29,984 bases of DNA from Holosporales bacterium (GCA_031286725.1 JAITTR010000088.1:1-29984); one strand, 5' to 3'; numbered from the stretch's first letter, positions 7,456 to 16,022 are shown. Numbers and translations are program-made. The notes: generated by a model not told the origin, from the letters alone.

Positions 7456-8826
7456 ATGACTATAAAATACGAAAACCAAGAATCGAATATAGAAAAAGGG
7501 GCAGGCCCTAAGATAGTCGTTATTGGCGTCGGGGGAGCAGGGGGAAATGCCGTAAATAATATGATACGCTCCAATCTTGAAGGAGTGGTTTTTGTCATAG
7601 CCAATACTGATTCTCAAGCTTTAAGACAATCTCTAGTTCCAGAAGATCAAAGAATTCAATTAGGTTTAACTATAACTCAAGGCCTTGGGGCAGGCTCGAA
7701 ACCAGACGTTGGAAAAGCTGCTGCGGAAGAATCTTCGGAAGAAGTTTTGAAGTTTATTCAAGGGGCGAATATGGTTTTCATAACCGCGGGAATGGGCGGA
7801 GGCACGGGAACCGGAGCCGCTCCTGTAATAGCCAGAATCGCGAGAGAAGCAGGGATCTTAACCGTAGGAGTTGTAACCAAGCCTTTTTCGTTTGAAGGAT
7901 CTCATAGAGCCAAATCCGCGGAAAAAGGCATAGAGGATCTACAGCAATACGTTGACACTCTGTTAATAATTCCAAACCAAAATTTATTTAGATTAGCAAC
8001 CGAAAATACAACTTTTGCCGATGCTTTTAAAATGGCTGACGAAGTTTTATATTCCGGAGTTCGAGGCGTCACAGACTTAATGATAATGCCTGGGCTTATT
8101 AATCTTGATTTTGCCGATATTCGATCCATTATGAGCGAAATGGGCAAAGCTATGATGGGAACGGGAGAATCCGAAGGGGAAAGAAGAGCCTTAGACGCTG
8201 CGGAAGCCGCTATTTCGAATCCTCTTTTAGACGACGTTTCCTTACAAGGAGCGCGAGGAGTTCTTATTAATATAACCGGCGGTTACGATATCACTTTATA
8301 CGAGGTTGACGAAGCTGCCAATAGAATTAGAGACGATGTAGATTCCGAAGCAATTATAATATTCGGCTCGACGTTCGACGAAAGGCTAAACGGAAAAGTA
8401 AGAGTTTCTGTCGTAGCGACCGGAATTGGCGGAGCTCAAGATTCAATATTTAAAAATAGAGACATATCCGGAGTTATGGGGTTGAATAAACGCGATTCAA
8501 ACGCAAAAATGTTCGAGCAAGTCTCAATGAAAAACATTGAGCAAAAAGAAGAACAAAAATATTCAGACAATATAATAGACTTGCCGGGAAACGACGATTT
8601 AATCCAACCCCAGGTTTCTGAATATATTGAAAAGCCAAAGAGAAAAGCCGGATCGTTTTTCGACATGTTTACGTCCAGACACAAACGAGATTCGATAAAA
8701 ACCGAAGAAGATTATTCGTCTTTGGAAGTTCGAAAAAACGTTTTTAAAGAACGTAAAGACGAATTATCTGAATCTGAACTTCAAGACGATCTCGAAATAC
8801 CTTCTTGTTTTAGAAAAAAGAAATAG
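7456..8826 (+). CDS. ftsZ: Cell division protein FtsZ
   Basis: Tubulin-like GTPase that polymerises into the division ring. 456 residues. The nucleotide-binding domain has GVGGAGGNAVNNMI near residue 24, the tubulin signature GGGTGTGAAP near residue 113, and the T7 loop NLDFADIRSIM near 215, which completes the GTP site of the next subunit. After a variable linker (about 330-440) the conserved tail LEIPSCFRKKK matches the C-terminal peptide that binds FtsA and other membrane tethers (usual form IPAFLR). No ftsA or ftsQ is next to it, unlike the dcw cluster. A NuoA-like gene follows after 5 bases. Confidence 0.98.
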   Translation: MTIKYENQESNIEKGAGPKIVVIGVGGAGGNAVNNMIRSNLEGVVFVIANTDSQALRQSLVPEDQRIQLGLTITQGLGAGSKPDVGKAAAEESSEEVLKFIQGANMVFITAGMGGGTGTGAAPVIARIAREAGILTVGVVTKPFSFEGSHRAKSAEKGIEDLQQYVDTLLIIPNQNLFRLATENTTFADAFKMADEVLYSGVRGVTDLMIMPGLINLDFADIRSIMSEMGKAMMGTGESEGERRALDAAEAAISNPLLDDVSLQGARGVLINITGGYDITLYEVDEAANRIRDDVDSEAIIIFGSTFDERLNGKVRVSVVATGIGGAQDSIFKNRDISGVMGLNKRDSNAKMFEQVSMKNIEQKEEQKYSDNIIDLPGNDDLIQPQVSEYIEKPKRKAGSFFDMFTSRHKRDSIKTEEDYSSLEVRKNVFKERKDELSESELQDDLEIPSCFRKKK

Positions 8827-8831
8827 ACGGA

Positions 8832-9209
8832 ATGGCTTGCTTTGATGCGATAATTGTTGCTATAATAACCGGTTGCTTTCCCATATTAGCCCTCTTATTG
8901 TCGAAATTCTCCGGTCTAATAAATAAGAAAAATGAGCGTTCTGTCTCATCAGCTTACGAATGCGGCTTTGAGAAAAAAGACAATAATTTTCAATACATCG
9001 GGAATATGGTTATTATTACGCTATCTATTATAATAGAGCTAATAGTCGTCTTATTATTTCTATGTTGTATGTTTAATATACAATCCCTAACTTTGTATGG
9101 AAAAGTATGCGCGCGAATATTATTATCCATATTGATTATATCGATAATTTTATCATATAAATGCTTAGCTAAAGACTTAAAAAAGAGGAGACCGTTTTTT
9201 ACCGCTTGA
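8832..9209 (+). CDS. NuoA-like small membrane protein (complex I subunit A-like)
   Basis: 125 residues with three hydrophobic segments. The loop after the first segment has SSAYECGFEKK, which matches the hallmark YECGFE of NuoA/ND3. The second segment (MVIITLSIIIELIVVLLFLC) carries a Glu in about the place of the usual FDLE acidic pair but lacks the Asp, and the usual Pro-Trp that follows is missing. The third segment closes the NuoA topology. It begins 5 bases after ftsZ. No nuoB or other complex I gene follows, where most bacteria have nuoABCD in a row. It is a relocated nuoA or a diverging relic; the identity is likely but not certain. Confidence 0.55.
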   Translation: MACFDAIIVAIITGCFPILALLLSKFSGLINKKNERSVSSAYECGFEKKDNNFQYIGNMVIITLSIIIELIVVLLFLCCMFNIQSLTLYGKVCARILLSILIISIILSYKCLAKDLKKRRPFFTA

Positions 9210-9261
9210 GCTTTTTCGAATTTATTAAGAAGGTATAAGTCTATTAAGTTTTGTATTAGAC

Positions 9262-9303
9262 TTGTCAAGGTGGAGAGCGAGCAAAGCGAGCGGACCTTGA
9301 CAA
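9262..9303. repeat. Palindromic repeat A, copy 1
   Basis: Perfect 10-base inverted arms TTGTCAAGGT (9262-9271) and ACCTTGACAA (9294-9303). The loop holds a direct repeat GCGAGC-aaa-GCGAGC. Related to copies at 21483, 23303 and 25465. Hairpin B follows directly. Confidence 0.85.
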
Positions 9304-9307
9304 ATCT

Positions 9308-9436
9308 TCAGGGCGGATATGGTAAAATCGAAGAATACCATATTCGCCCTTTTGGAAAACGTATTAGCCCCACGCTCTTATTCGTTAAATGAAATCTATT
9401 AGAGTCTTCTAAGAATTTATTAGTATTAAACAACAT
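9308..9436 (-). CDS. Small ORF of the composite repeat, copy 1
   Basis: 42 codons from ATG at 9436 (AAGGA 9 bases upstream), beginning MLFNTNKFLE and ending ILPYPP, where the last codons are the arms of hairpin B. A second ORF at 23343-23507 has the same ribosome-binding site, the same first eight residues and the same PYPP end, with a different middle. Conservation of both ends suggests either translation or simple repeat copying. Function unknown. Confidence 0.35.
   Translation of the reverse strand: MLFNTNKFLEDSNRFHLTNKSVGLIRFPKGRIWYSSILPYPP
9311..9353. repeat. Palindromic repeat B, copy 1 (possible terminator)
   Basis: Arms GGGCGGATATGGTA (9311-9324) and TACCATATTCGCCC (9336-9349), one mismatch, with an 11-base loop and TTTT immediately after on the plus strand. 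Could terminate transcription from ftsZ and the NuoA-like gene. Confidence 0.8.
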
Positions 9437-9489
9437 GTTATGTTTTCCTTTCAAATAAAGATTGATTATAAGGTATTCAAATTAGGTTT

Positions 9490-9590
9490 GATATAGACGG
9501 CCAACTTCCCCGCCTATATTTTTAGGATACCTTATTGCTTCCATGAAATACAAAAACTTTTTTGTCCCCTAAAATTTTATGCGAATTTTA
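9490..9590. repeat. Dispersed repeat C, copy 2
   Basis: About 100 bases matching 23598-23697 nearly throughout and 1-100 at both ends. On the minus strand it contains ATGGAAGCAATAAGGTATCC, which opens MEAIRYPKNIGG in both full copies but stops at different points. It lies upstream of the MLFNTNKF small ORF in element orientation and directly before grpE. Confidence 0.75.
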
Positions 9591-9675
9591 ACAATTAAGA
9601 GAACAACAAGACTTATTTTGGATAGGCGATAAATGTGTTATCATAAAAAAAGACGGTTGGTTTTTCCTAGTTATT

Positions 9676-10179
9676 ATGAGAGAAGAGAAAAAGACTGAAA
9701 AGTTAGACGAAAGCGGACAAGAGCCTATTGAAAATAATGCGGAAGATCTTCGAGCGAAAGCGTCAGATTTAGAGGACAAGTTATTACGTTCCGTTGCCGA
9801 AAATCAGAATTTAAGGAAAATATGCGAAAAAGAAAAAGCTGATATATCCAAATATTGTATTTCGGCTTTCGCAAAAGATATATTAATTGTTAGGGACAAT
9901 TTAAGCCTAGCGCTTTCAAACTGCGATAAAGATAACAATATTGTCGAAGGCGTGAGATTGACTCTTGCGGAATTAGACCGAATTCTCGAATCTTATGGAA
10001 TAAAAATAATAGAAGCCTTAGGGAAAGAATTTGATCCGAACATTCATCAGGCGATAATTGAGATAGAGGATAACGCAAAATCTCCCGGGATTGTTGTCAA
10101 AGTTATGCAAGAGGGATTTATTATCAACGGAAGGTTATTGCGTCCGGCTCTTGTCGGAGTTTCTAAAAAGTGCTCTTGA
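9676..10179 (+). CDS. grpE: Nucleotide exchange factor GrpE
   Basis: Cochaperone that releases ADP from DnaK and so sets the pace of the Hsp70 folding cycle. 167 residues: a charged, flexible N-terminus, a long coiled-coil (about 25-95) that forms the dimer stalk, and a C-terminal beta domain with the GrpE signature FDPNIHQAI, PGIVVKVMQEGF and NGRLLRPALVGV. dnaK and dnaJ are not adjacent. The gene overlaps the start of cysS by 10 bases, so the two are probably one transcript. Confidence 0.96.
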   Translation: MREEKKTEKLDESGQEPIENNAEDLRAKASDLEDKLLRSVAENQNLRKICEKEKADISKYCISAFAKDILIVRDNLSLALSNCDKDNNIVEGVRLTLAELDRILESYGIKIIEALGKEFDPNIHQAIIEIEDNAKSPGIVVKVMQEGFIINGRLLRPALVGVSKKCS

Positions 10180-11525
10180 AGTTGTTTAATACTCTATCAG
10201 GGAAAAAAGAAATTTTTAAGCCGATAAGCGAAAACAATATAAAAATGTATGTTTGCGGGCCGACTGTATATGACAAGGCTCATATTGGAAACGCTAGGCC
10301 GGCAGTTGTTTTTGACGTTTTATACAGAATATTAAAATATATATACCCAAAAGTTACTTATGTCAGGAATATAACGGATATAGACGATAAAATATATCAG
10401 GCCGCTATTAAAAAGAATGTTGCGATACATGAACTTACGGGAAAAAATACCAAAGAATATCATGAGGATATTTCGAAACTCAACGTTTTGGCGGTTGACA
10501 TAGAACCGAAAGCGACTGAGCATATTCCAGATATTATACAATTTATAGAAAAACTAATAGAAAACGGGAACGCTTATTTGGCCGATAACCACGTATATTT
10601 TGACGTTTCTTCATTTGAAAATTATGGAAAACTTTCCAAGAAAAATATTGAGGAATTAAAAGAAGGAGCGAGAATCGAAGTTTCCGAGTCGAAAAGAAAC
10701 CCAATGGATTTCGTCCTTTGGAAACCTGTCGACGAAAAATTTAATTTCGGATGGGAAAGCCCATGGGGAAAAGGGCGGCCGGGATGGCACATAGAATGTT
10801 CCGCAATGTCTTCAAAATATTTGGGAGAGATTTTTGACATACATGGCGGAGGCATAGATTTGGTATTTCCGCATCATGAAAATGAAATTGCTCAATCTTG
10901 CGCGATAAATAGAAGAGAAACAATTGCAAATTATTGGATGCATAACGGACATTTAAACGTTAACGGAACAAAAATGTCAAAGTCTCTAGGAAGTTTCTTT
11001 ACGGTTAACGAATTATTAGAAAAATTCGACGGAGAAACGCTTCGAATGGCTTTTCTAATGACGCATTACGCTTCTCCTATGGACTTTTCTATGGAGACTC
11101 TAAAACAAGCTAATAACATACTTAATAGATGGCAAAACGCAATCAAAAGCATAGAAATAGAGGACTCCGCGGAGATTGCTCAAGACGTTCTAGCCGCTCT
11201 TTTGGATGACATGAATACTCCAAAAGCTATAGCTTTACTTTCCGAAACAGTTGACAAAATAAATAAAGGCGACATAAAATTAGCGACCGTATTTATAAAT
11301 ACCTGCCGAAAACTTTTGGGGATATTAACGAAGAATCCAAAAGATTGGTTTTGTTCTGTATCGCCTGAAAAGAAAAAATGGTTAGAGGAAAAAATAAGAC
11401 AAAGGCAAATAGCGAAAGACAAAAAGGATTACAAATTAGCTGACGAAATTAGGAGCGAGTTGGCGGATTGCGGAATAATAATTGAGGATACGAAGAATGG
11501 GGTTGATTGGAAAACTAAACTCTAA
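10170..11525 (+). CDS. cysS: Cysteinyl-tRNA synthetase
   Basis: Class I synthetase that charges tRNA-Cys with cysteine using ATP. 451 residues, usual length. Visible motifs are YVCGPTVYDKAHIGNARP near residue 28 (zinc-ligand Cys plus the HIGH-type site), WHIECSAMSSKYLG and FPHHENEIAQS with further zinc ligands near 205-235, and KMSKSLGSF near 265. The C-terminal part (RQRQIAKDKKDYKLADEIR) is the usual alpha-helical end. The GTG at 10170 has GGAG about 8 bases upstream; a TTG at 10176 overlapping the grpE stop is possible. Confidence 0.97.
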   Translation: MLLKLFNTLSGKKEIFKPISENNIKMYVCGPTVYDKAHIGNARPAVVFDVLYRILKYIYPKVTYVRNITDIDDKIYQAAIKKNVAIHELTGKNTKEYHEDISKLNVLAVDIEPKATEHIPDIIQFIEKLIENGNAYLADNHVYFDVSSFENYGKLSKKNIEELKEGARIEVSESKRNPMDFVLWKPVDEKFNFGWESPWGKGRPGWHIECSAMSSKYLGEIFDIHGGGIDLVFPHHENEIAQSCAINRRETIANYWMHNGHLNVNGTKMSKSLGSFFTVNELLEKFDGETLRMAFLMTHYASPMDFSMETLKQANNILNRWQNAIKSIEIEDSAEIAQDVLAALLDDMNTPKAIALLSETVDKINKGDIKLATVFINTCRKLLGILTKNPKDWFCSVSPEKKKWLEEKIRQRQIAKDKKDYKLADEIRSELADCGIIIEDTKNGVDWKTKL

Positions 11526-12024
11526 AAACTTTACTCTTTTTATAATTTCTTTCTTTGGCATAGGATTAATTTCAAGAAAAATGCCTGGGACCGTCGGTTC
11601 CGCTTTCGCGACTTTTCTTTCTATATTTTTAGTCAAAAATCCTAATACTCTACTACTTTTACTCATTGCCTTTTTTATTGCCGGAGTTATATTATGCGAT
11701 TATTTTGTAGTAAAAATGGAATTCGCTCAAAACAAAGATCCTGGTTATATAGTCATAGACGAAGTTTGCGGTATATTATTAGGAACGTATTTCTTGCAAA
11801 TATTTGGATATGCTTCGGCATTCTCGTTGATTACAAATTTTGCTATATTTAGATTTTTCGATATTTTAAAGCCGCCTCCTATAAAAAATATTGAAAACGC
11901 AATGAAAAACAACCAAAAAACAATAGCTCTTGGAATAATGCTTGACGACATATTAGCTTCGCTTTTCGCTACTGTATCTCAGATACTAATTCTCAAAATA
12001 ATTAATTTGTTGTATAATCCTTAA
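11497..12024 (+). CDS. pgpA: Phosphatidylglycerophosphatase A
   Basis: Inner-membrane enzyme that removes the phosphate from phosphatidylglycerophosphate to make phosphatidylglycerol. About 175 residues from the ATG at 11497 (GAGGA 8 bases upstream); a TTG at 11482 is the alternative. Family motifs are PGTVGSAFATFLS, DPGYIVIDEVCG, FRFFDILKPPPI and GIMLDDILAS. Several hydrophobic spans are present. It overlaps the end of cysS by 29 bases and is followed by mutL. Confidence 0.93.
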   Translation: MGLIGKLNSKNFTLFIISFFGIGLISRKMPGTVGSAFATFLSIFLVKNPNTLLLLLIAFFIAGVILCDYFVVKMEFAQNKDPGYIVIDEVCGILLGTYFLQIFGYASAFSLITNFAIFRFFDILKPPPIKNIENAMKNNQKTIALGIMLDDILASLFATVSQILILKIINLLYNP

Positions 12025-12049
12025 GCTTCTATATCTTCCGGCTATTTAG

Positions 12050-13837
12050 ATGACTAAAATAAAACTCTTAGACAACGAAATAATAAATCAAATAGCCGCT
12101 GGAGAAATAATCGAAAGGCCTGGCTCGGCATTGAAAGAGATAGTTGAAAATTCCATAGACGCTTCCGCGAAAAATATCGATATATTCCTAAAAAATGGAG
12201 GAAAATCAGGAATAATAGTAGAGGACGACGGAGTTGGGCTATCTAAAGAAGATTTGCAAATGTGTATAAAAAGACATGCGACTTCGAAACTTAGCGATAT
12301 TAATTTATTCAATATCAAAAGCTATGGGTTTCGGGGAGAAGCTATCCCGTCAATCGCATCCGTCAGCGCTTTTTCAATCGAATCGAAAGGATTTGGAATA
12401 TCCGTAAGATTCTCTAAGGAATCCGAAATTTTCCCTTCTCCAATTCAAAGAACAAAGGTTTGCGTTGAAGACTTATTTTCGTCTCTTCCCGTTAGGCTGA
12501 AGTTTTTAAAATCAGAACAAGCCGAATTTTTAAATTGCGTAAATATCATAGAAAATTTTGCTCTGACCAGAGCAAATACAAATTTTTCGCTCTCGACTGA
12601 TAAAAAAACAATACTTTTATTTAAAAACGATTCTGTTGAAGATAGATTATCCAGAATATTCGGAAGAGAAATGTTTAAAAAATCAATATATTTCGAAGAA
12701 AGCGACGATAAAATGAGAGTATACGGATATTTATTTCATCCGATGGATAATAGGTATTTTCAGACTTTTCAAAAAATATTCGTGAATAATAGATACGTAA
12801 AAGACAAAATAGTTTCCTCCGCAGTAAAAACCGCGTATAAAGACCTAATTCCATCTGGGCGATATGCCATAGCCGCGATATTTATAGAAATCGATCCTTT
12901 TTACGTCGACGTAAATATCTCGCCAACAAAATCGGAAATAAGATTCAGAGACGCTTATTATACTCAGAAATTTTTAACAGATGCTATTTCTAAAAATCTT
13001 AGGAAATTCGATAGGGTCGCGATCGATTTTAACGCTTCTTATATAAACAAGCCGAAGACAATAGAAAACGAAAATAACTCGCCTATAGTCATAGACGAAA
13101 AAGTTATGAATTTTTTAGGAAACAAACCCGTATTTAACGAAAATAATTTTAGCAAAACTATAGGAATAATCAATCAAATAGAGGAGGTTGAGCGAAAAGA
13201 AGGGAATCCTTTTGATAACCCGCAGAATATAGATGCTCCGCTTAAAGAAATAATAGAAACAAAAAGTAACTTTTTCGGAACGGCAGTTTGCCAAATCTTT
13301 AATTCGTATATAATTTCGGAGAAAGAAGACGAGATAATAATAATTGACCAACATGCGGTTCACGAGAAAATAACTCAGACAAAAATACTAAGCGAAATAA
13401 ACTCGAAAAATAAACAATATTTAATAACATCGGAAAGTATAGAACTAACCGAAAGTCAAATTAATTTTGCGGGGAAAATAATAGATATTTTACAAGATTG
13501 CGGATTTTCAATAAAAATAGTTCAAAAATCAATAATAATCTCCGCCATACCGACAGTTTTAAACGACCATGAAGCGAAGAGTTTCATAATAGACATATTA
13601 TCGTCAAACGAGGAATTCTCTGACGGAGTATTGATAATTGACATTATAAAAAAGAAAATCGCCAATAAAGCCTGCCACAACAGCATAAGATTCGGACGAA
13701 AATTATCAATTCAAGAAATGAACGAAATAATAATTCAAATGGAAAAAACCGATTCAATTCATCAATGCAACCACCACAGACCTTCATTCATCTCTATATC
13801 TAAATCCCGATTAGGAAAAATGTTCGAAAGAAATTAG
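12050..13837 (+). CDS. mutL: DNA mismatch repair protein MutL
   Basis: Links mismatch recognition by MutS to strand removal. 595 residues. The GHKL ATPase domain has IAAGEIIERPGSALKEIVENS, DDGVGLSKEDL, and YGFRGEAIPSIASVS. The C-terminal domain has DQHAVHEK near residue 433, ACHNSIRFG-type CHNSIRFGRKLS, and QCNHHRPSF near the end. In MutL nucleases the first motif is DQHA-x2-E-x4-E; here the second Glu is Thr (DQHAVHEKITQT), so nicking activity may be reduced or lost, though the other C-terminal motifs remain. Last gene of the grpE-cysS-pgpA-mutL run. Confidence 0.97.
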   Translation: MTKIKLLDNEIINQIAAGEIIERPGSALKEIVENSIDASAKNIDIFLKNGGKSGIIVEDDGVGLSKEDLQMCIKRHATSKLSDINLFNIKSYGFRGEAIPSIASVSAFSIESKGFGISVRFSKESEIFPSPIQRTKVCVEDLFSSLPVRLKFLKSEQAEFLNCVNIIENFALTRANTNFSLSTDKKTILLFKNDSVEDRLSRIFGREMFKKSIYFEESDDKMRVYGYLFHPMDNRYFQTFQKIFVNNRYVKDKIVSSAVKTAYKDLIPSGRYAIAAIFIEIDPFYVDVNISPTKSEIRFRDAYYTQKFLTDAISKNLRKFDRVAIDFNASYINKPKTIENENNSPIVIDEKVMNFLGNKPVFNENNFSKTIGIINQIEEVERKEGNPFDNPQNIDAPLKEIIETKSNFFGTAVCQIFNSYIISEKEDEIIIIDQHAVHEKITQTKILSEINSKNKQYLITSESIELTESQINFAGKIIDILQDCGFSIKIVQKSIIISAIPTVLNDHEAKSFIIDILSSNEEFSDGVLIIDIIKKKIANKACHNSIRFGRKLSIQEMNEIIIQMEKTDSIHQCNHHRPSFISISKSRLGKMFERN

Positions 13838-14039
13838 CGAGTTAATAGCTTCAGGAATTCGGAATAGTATTATGATTATTCTCGCTTTATTAAAAGGTTG
13901 AAAACATTAATTTATAGCTCTTTTACCCCAGATACAGAATGAGCGAAAAGTTTAACGTATTAACTATTTATTAATCAAATCATATTACAATATTAACATA
14001 AGGTTATGAATTGTCTGCAGTTTTTAGGAGACGTATACT

Positions 14040-15113
14040 ATGAATTATAAATTTTTAATATTTACCGGGACTATGTGTATCTGTTCTTGTCCTGCTTTTT
14101 CAGCCGTTTTGGAAGACGTTTCAGAGAATATTCCCGTTACGGAGCCAGCTCAAGTTGAACAACCGCCACAACTGGGCGCTTCGCAACGGGTGGGAATTGG
14201 TGGCAAAAAGAAAATAAGCAGATCAGTTTTTGATCAATTTAAAATCCCCGAGCAAAAACAAAGAACTTGCCAAGAAGCTTTAGATCAATCTATTGCGGAT
14301 GGAAGCGGCATATTGGACTTAAGCGCTACTACGGATTTTGCTCAAAACGGTTGGGCTGCGATCGAAGCGTTTTTAAGGAAAATAAAAGAAACTAATTCGT
14401 TTGGAACATATTCTAAAAATCTCAGCGTAGATTTATCAAAAACTAATGTTACTCCCGAAATATTATCAATGTTAATGGAGCGAGCAAAATTAGATGGCCT
14501 AACTTTAATTTTGAATCTTTATTATAACAAAACTATAGGCGACGAAACGATTGACGTTATTGGATCGTTCTCGAACATCTACTCTATCATATTACGCGGA
14601 ACGAATATTAGCGACGTAGGTATAGCTAAATTCAACGCGATTTTAGAAATGTCGGGGATTGGAGTATTGCATAGCGTAGACGTATCCGAGACGAATGTTT
14701 CTCCAGGCGGAGCTAAAGTTCTGGCAGAGCAGATGCAAAAAGCGATTGAGGCATGGAAAATTCAGAATCCCACCTCGACTTATAATATTAAGGGAGCTGG
14801 AGTTATTTACGAAGAATCTTCATTCGTAAAAGTCCCTCGTAAAAGACAGGGTCTAAAGCCAAATCTAGCGGTGCAAAATACGCAAACGCCTAGTTCGTCA
14901 ACTATTGTCGCTTCACCGTCTCAGCCAACAGAGCAGGGAATATCTTTGGAAAGCTCTACGGAAATTATTTCTGATCAACAACCTCTCCTCGAAGAGGCTC
15001 CGGAGTCCATAGCTTTGAACACTCAAGAAGTATTGGAACCGGCGGGTCTAAACGCGGAAGTTCCTATAACGGATCCAGGCGTTGGTTCTGAACTTGTTGA
15101 GGTATTAGAATGA
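14040..15113 (+). CDS. Secreted leucine-rich-repeat (RNI-type) protein
   Basis: 357 residues. AGGAG lies 10 bases before the ATG. Residues 1-21 form a signal peptide ending AFSA. About 90-240 hold at least four, perhaps five, repeats of the ribonuclease-inhibitor type with a spacing of about 26-30: ILDLSATTDF, LSVDLSKTNVTPE, LNLYYNKTIGDE, IILRGTNISDVG, VDVSETNVSPGG. Residues 25-55 and the last 100 are low-complexity, rich in Pro, Ser, Thr, Gln and Glu. No membrane anchor follows the signal. It is a single gene between mutL and the accessory island. Export and repeats fit a host-contact or surface role, which is inference; no named family recognised. Confidence 0.75.
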   Translation: MNYKFLIFTGTMCICSCPAFSAVLEDVSENIPVTEPAQVEQPPQLGASQRVGIGGKKKISRSVFDQFKIPEQKQRTCQEALDQSIADGSGILDLSATTDFAQNGWAAIEAFLRKIKETNSFGTYSKNLSVDLSKTNVTPEILSMLMERAKLDGLTLILNLYYNKTIGDETIDVIGSFSNIYSIILRGTNISDVGIAKFNAILEMSGIGVLHSVDVSETNVSPGGAKVLAEQMQKAIEAWKIQNPTSTYNIKGAGVIYEESSFVKVPRKRQGLKPNLAVQNTQTPSSSTIVASPSQPTEQGISLESSTEIISDQQPLLEEAPESIALNTQEVLEPAGLNAEVPITDPGVGSELVEVLE

Positions 15114-15431
15114 TTTGTTTTGGATAAGAACATAGAAAACCCAATATATTTCGATATATAGATGGGTGACTTAGGACGCGTACCAGCTTTGTGTACCAAC
15201 GCAGGTTTCCTCAAAATTCTGTGCATGGGAAATTTTATGTGCCGAATTCTTTGTCAAAAATTCAGGTTAATTAATCGCATAAATCTTGTTTCGCATATAT
15301 CTGAAGAAATTAAAAATACCCCTGTTTTTAATTTATATTCGAAACCGAAAGCTAATAAAATCAAGTAAAGTCGGTTTGTTACTTTTATTTAATTAGGCGA
15401 TTAATGCATTTAAGTAAACGCTTTAACATAA
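15114..15431. other. Gene-poor interval after the LRR gene
   Basis: About 320 bases. A 68-codon plus-strand frame (15162-15368) is present without a ribosome-binding site or family similarity, so it is not called. No RNA gene is evident. Confidence 0.4.
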
Positions 15432-15704
15432 TTATAACCAACCCAGTGGGTTGATAAAGCCTTTTGCTTCCCCATCTATTGGGAAGCGCTTGTTCAATAA
15501 TAGGCATTCTAATTCTCGCGGTTTATTTAATAATTCCCTCTTTATTATGATATATATTTTCTCGTCGTAATTTGCTTTATACATTATTTCTATATATGCA
15601 TTATTTTCTTCGTCTATTATTTAGCTACATATTTTTACAGCTTTTGTTAATTCTACTAATTTAGATGTTTTTTTGTTGTTCTCTTCTTTTTCTCTTGTTA
15701 TCAT
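15432..15704 (-). pseudogene. Small hypothetical gene with one in-frame stop
   Basis: ATG at 15704 with AAAGGATC 9 bases upstream. The frame opens MITREKEENNKKTSKLVEL, is interrupted by a single TAA at 15621-15623, and then stays open in the same frame: DEENNAYIEIMYKANYDEK, KRELLNKPRELECLLLNK, ending FINPLGWL at 15432. Without the stop it would be about 90 residues. Codon use and composition on both sides of the stop look coding. No family recognised. The single stop may be a recent mutation. Confidence 0.5.
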
Positions 15705-15820
15705 TTTTACAAGATCCTTTCTGAAAGGGATTTTGTTTCAATAGCTATATCTAAAAAGTATAGCTTCCGAAAGAAAGGATCTCAATCGTTTTTTAGAATC
15801 CAGATAAACTATTTTGGGGA

Positions 15821-15900
15821 CCTTGGGGGCAACTTAGGGGACGTTTTCCAACAGCAACCCATTGGATTTCCTAAGTTGCCCCCATGGGCCCAGTTTTTTT
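15821..15900 (+). terminator. Strong GC-rich hairpin followed by T7
   Basis: Perfect 14-base arms GGGGGCAACTTAGG (15825-15838) and CCTAAGTTGCCCCC (15870-15883) with a 31-base loop that holds a further CCAA/TTGG pair. Seven T follow at 15894-15900. Far richer in GC than the surroundings. It may be a rho-independent terminator, a structured RNA, or part of a mobile-element end. Confidence 0.5.
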
Positions 15901-15970
15901 AATCGAAAAATATTTTTATATATTTTTAAATTTTTTGTTTTTGCCTATATATTTTTTAATGTAGCTGGGT

Positions 15971-15994
15971 TATAGGGATAGGCACATCCCTATA
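15971..15994 (+). other. Short perfect hairpin upstream of a secreted-protein pseudogene
   Basis: TATAGGGAT (15971-15979), loop AGGCAC, ATCCCTATA (15986-15994). It lies 28 bases before the ATG at 16023 and may sit in that leader RNA. No known riboswitch recognised. Confidence 0.4.
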
Positions 15995-16022
15995 TAATAA
16001 CAGAAGGGTCTAATAAAAAAAG

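Noticed and set aside
9262..9353. CRISPR array
   Set aside because: The repeats are dispersed palindromes, not regularly spaced direct repeats with spacers, and no cas genes are present.
15162..15368. 68-codon plus-strand frame after the LRR gene
   Set aside because: No ribosome-binding site, no family similarity, odd composition; kept only as a note.
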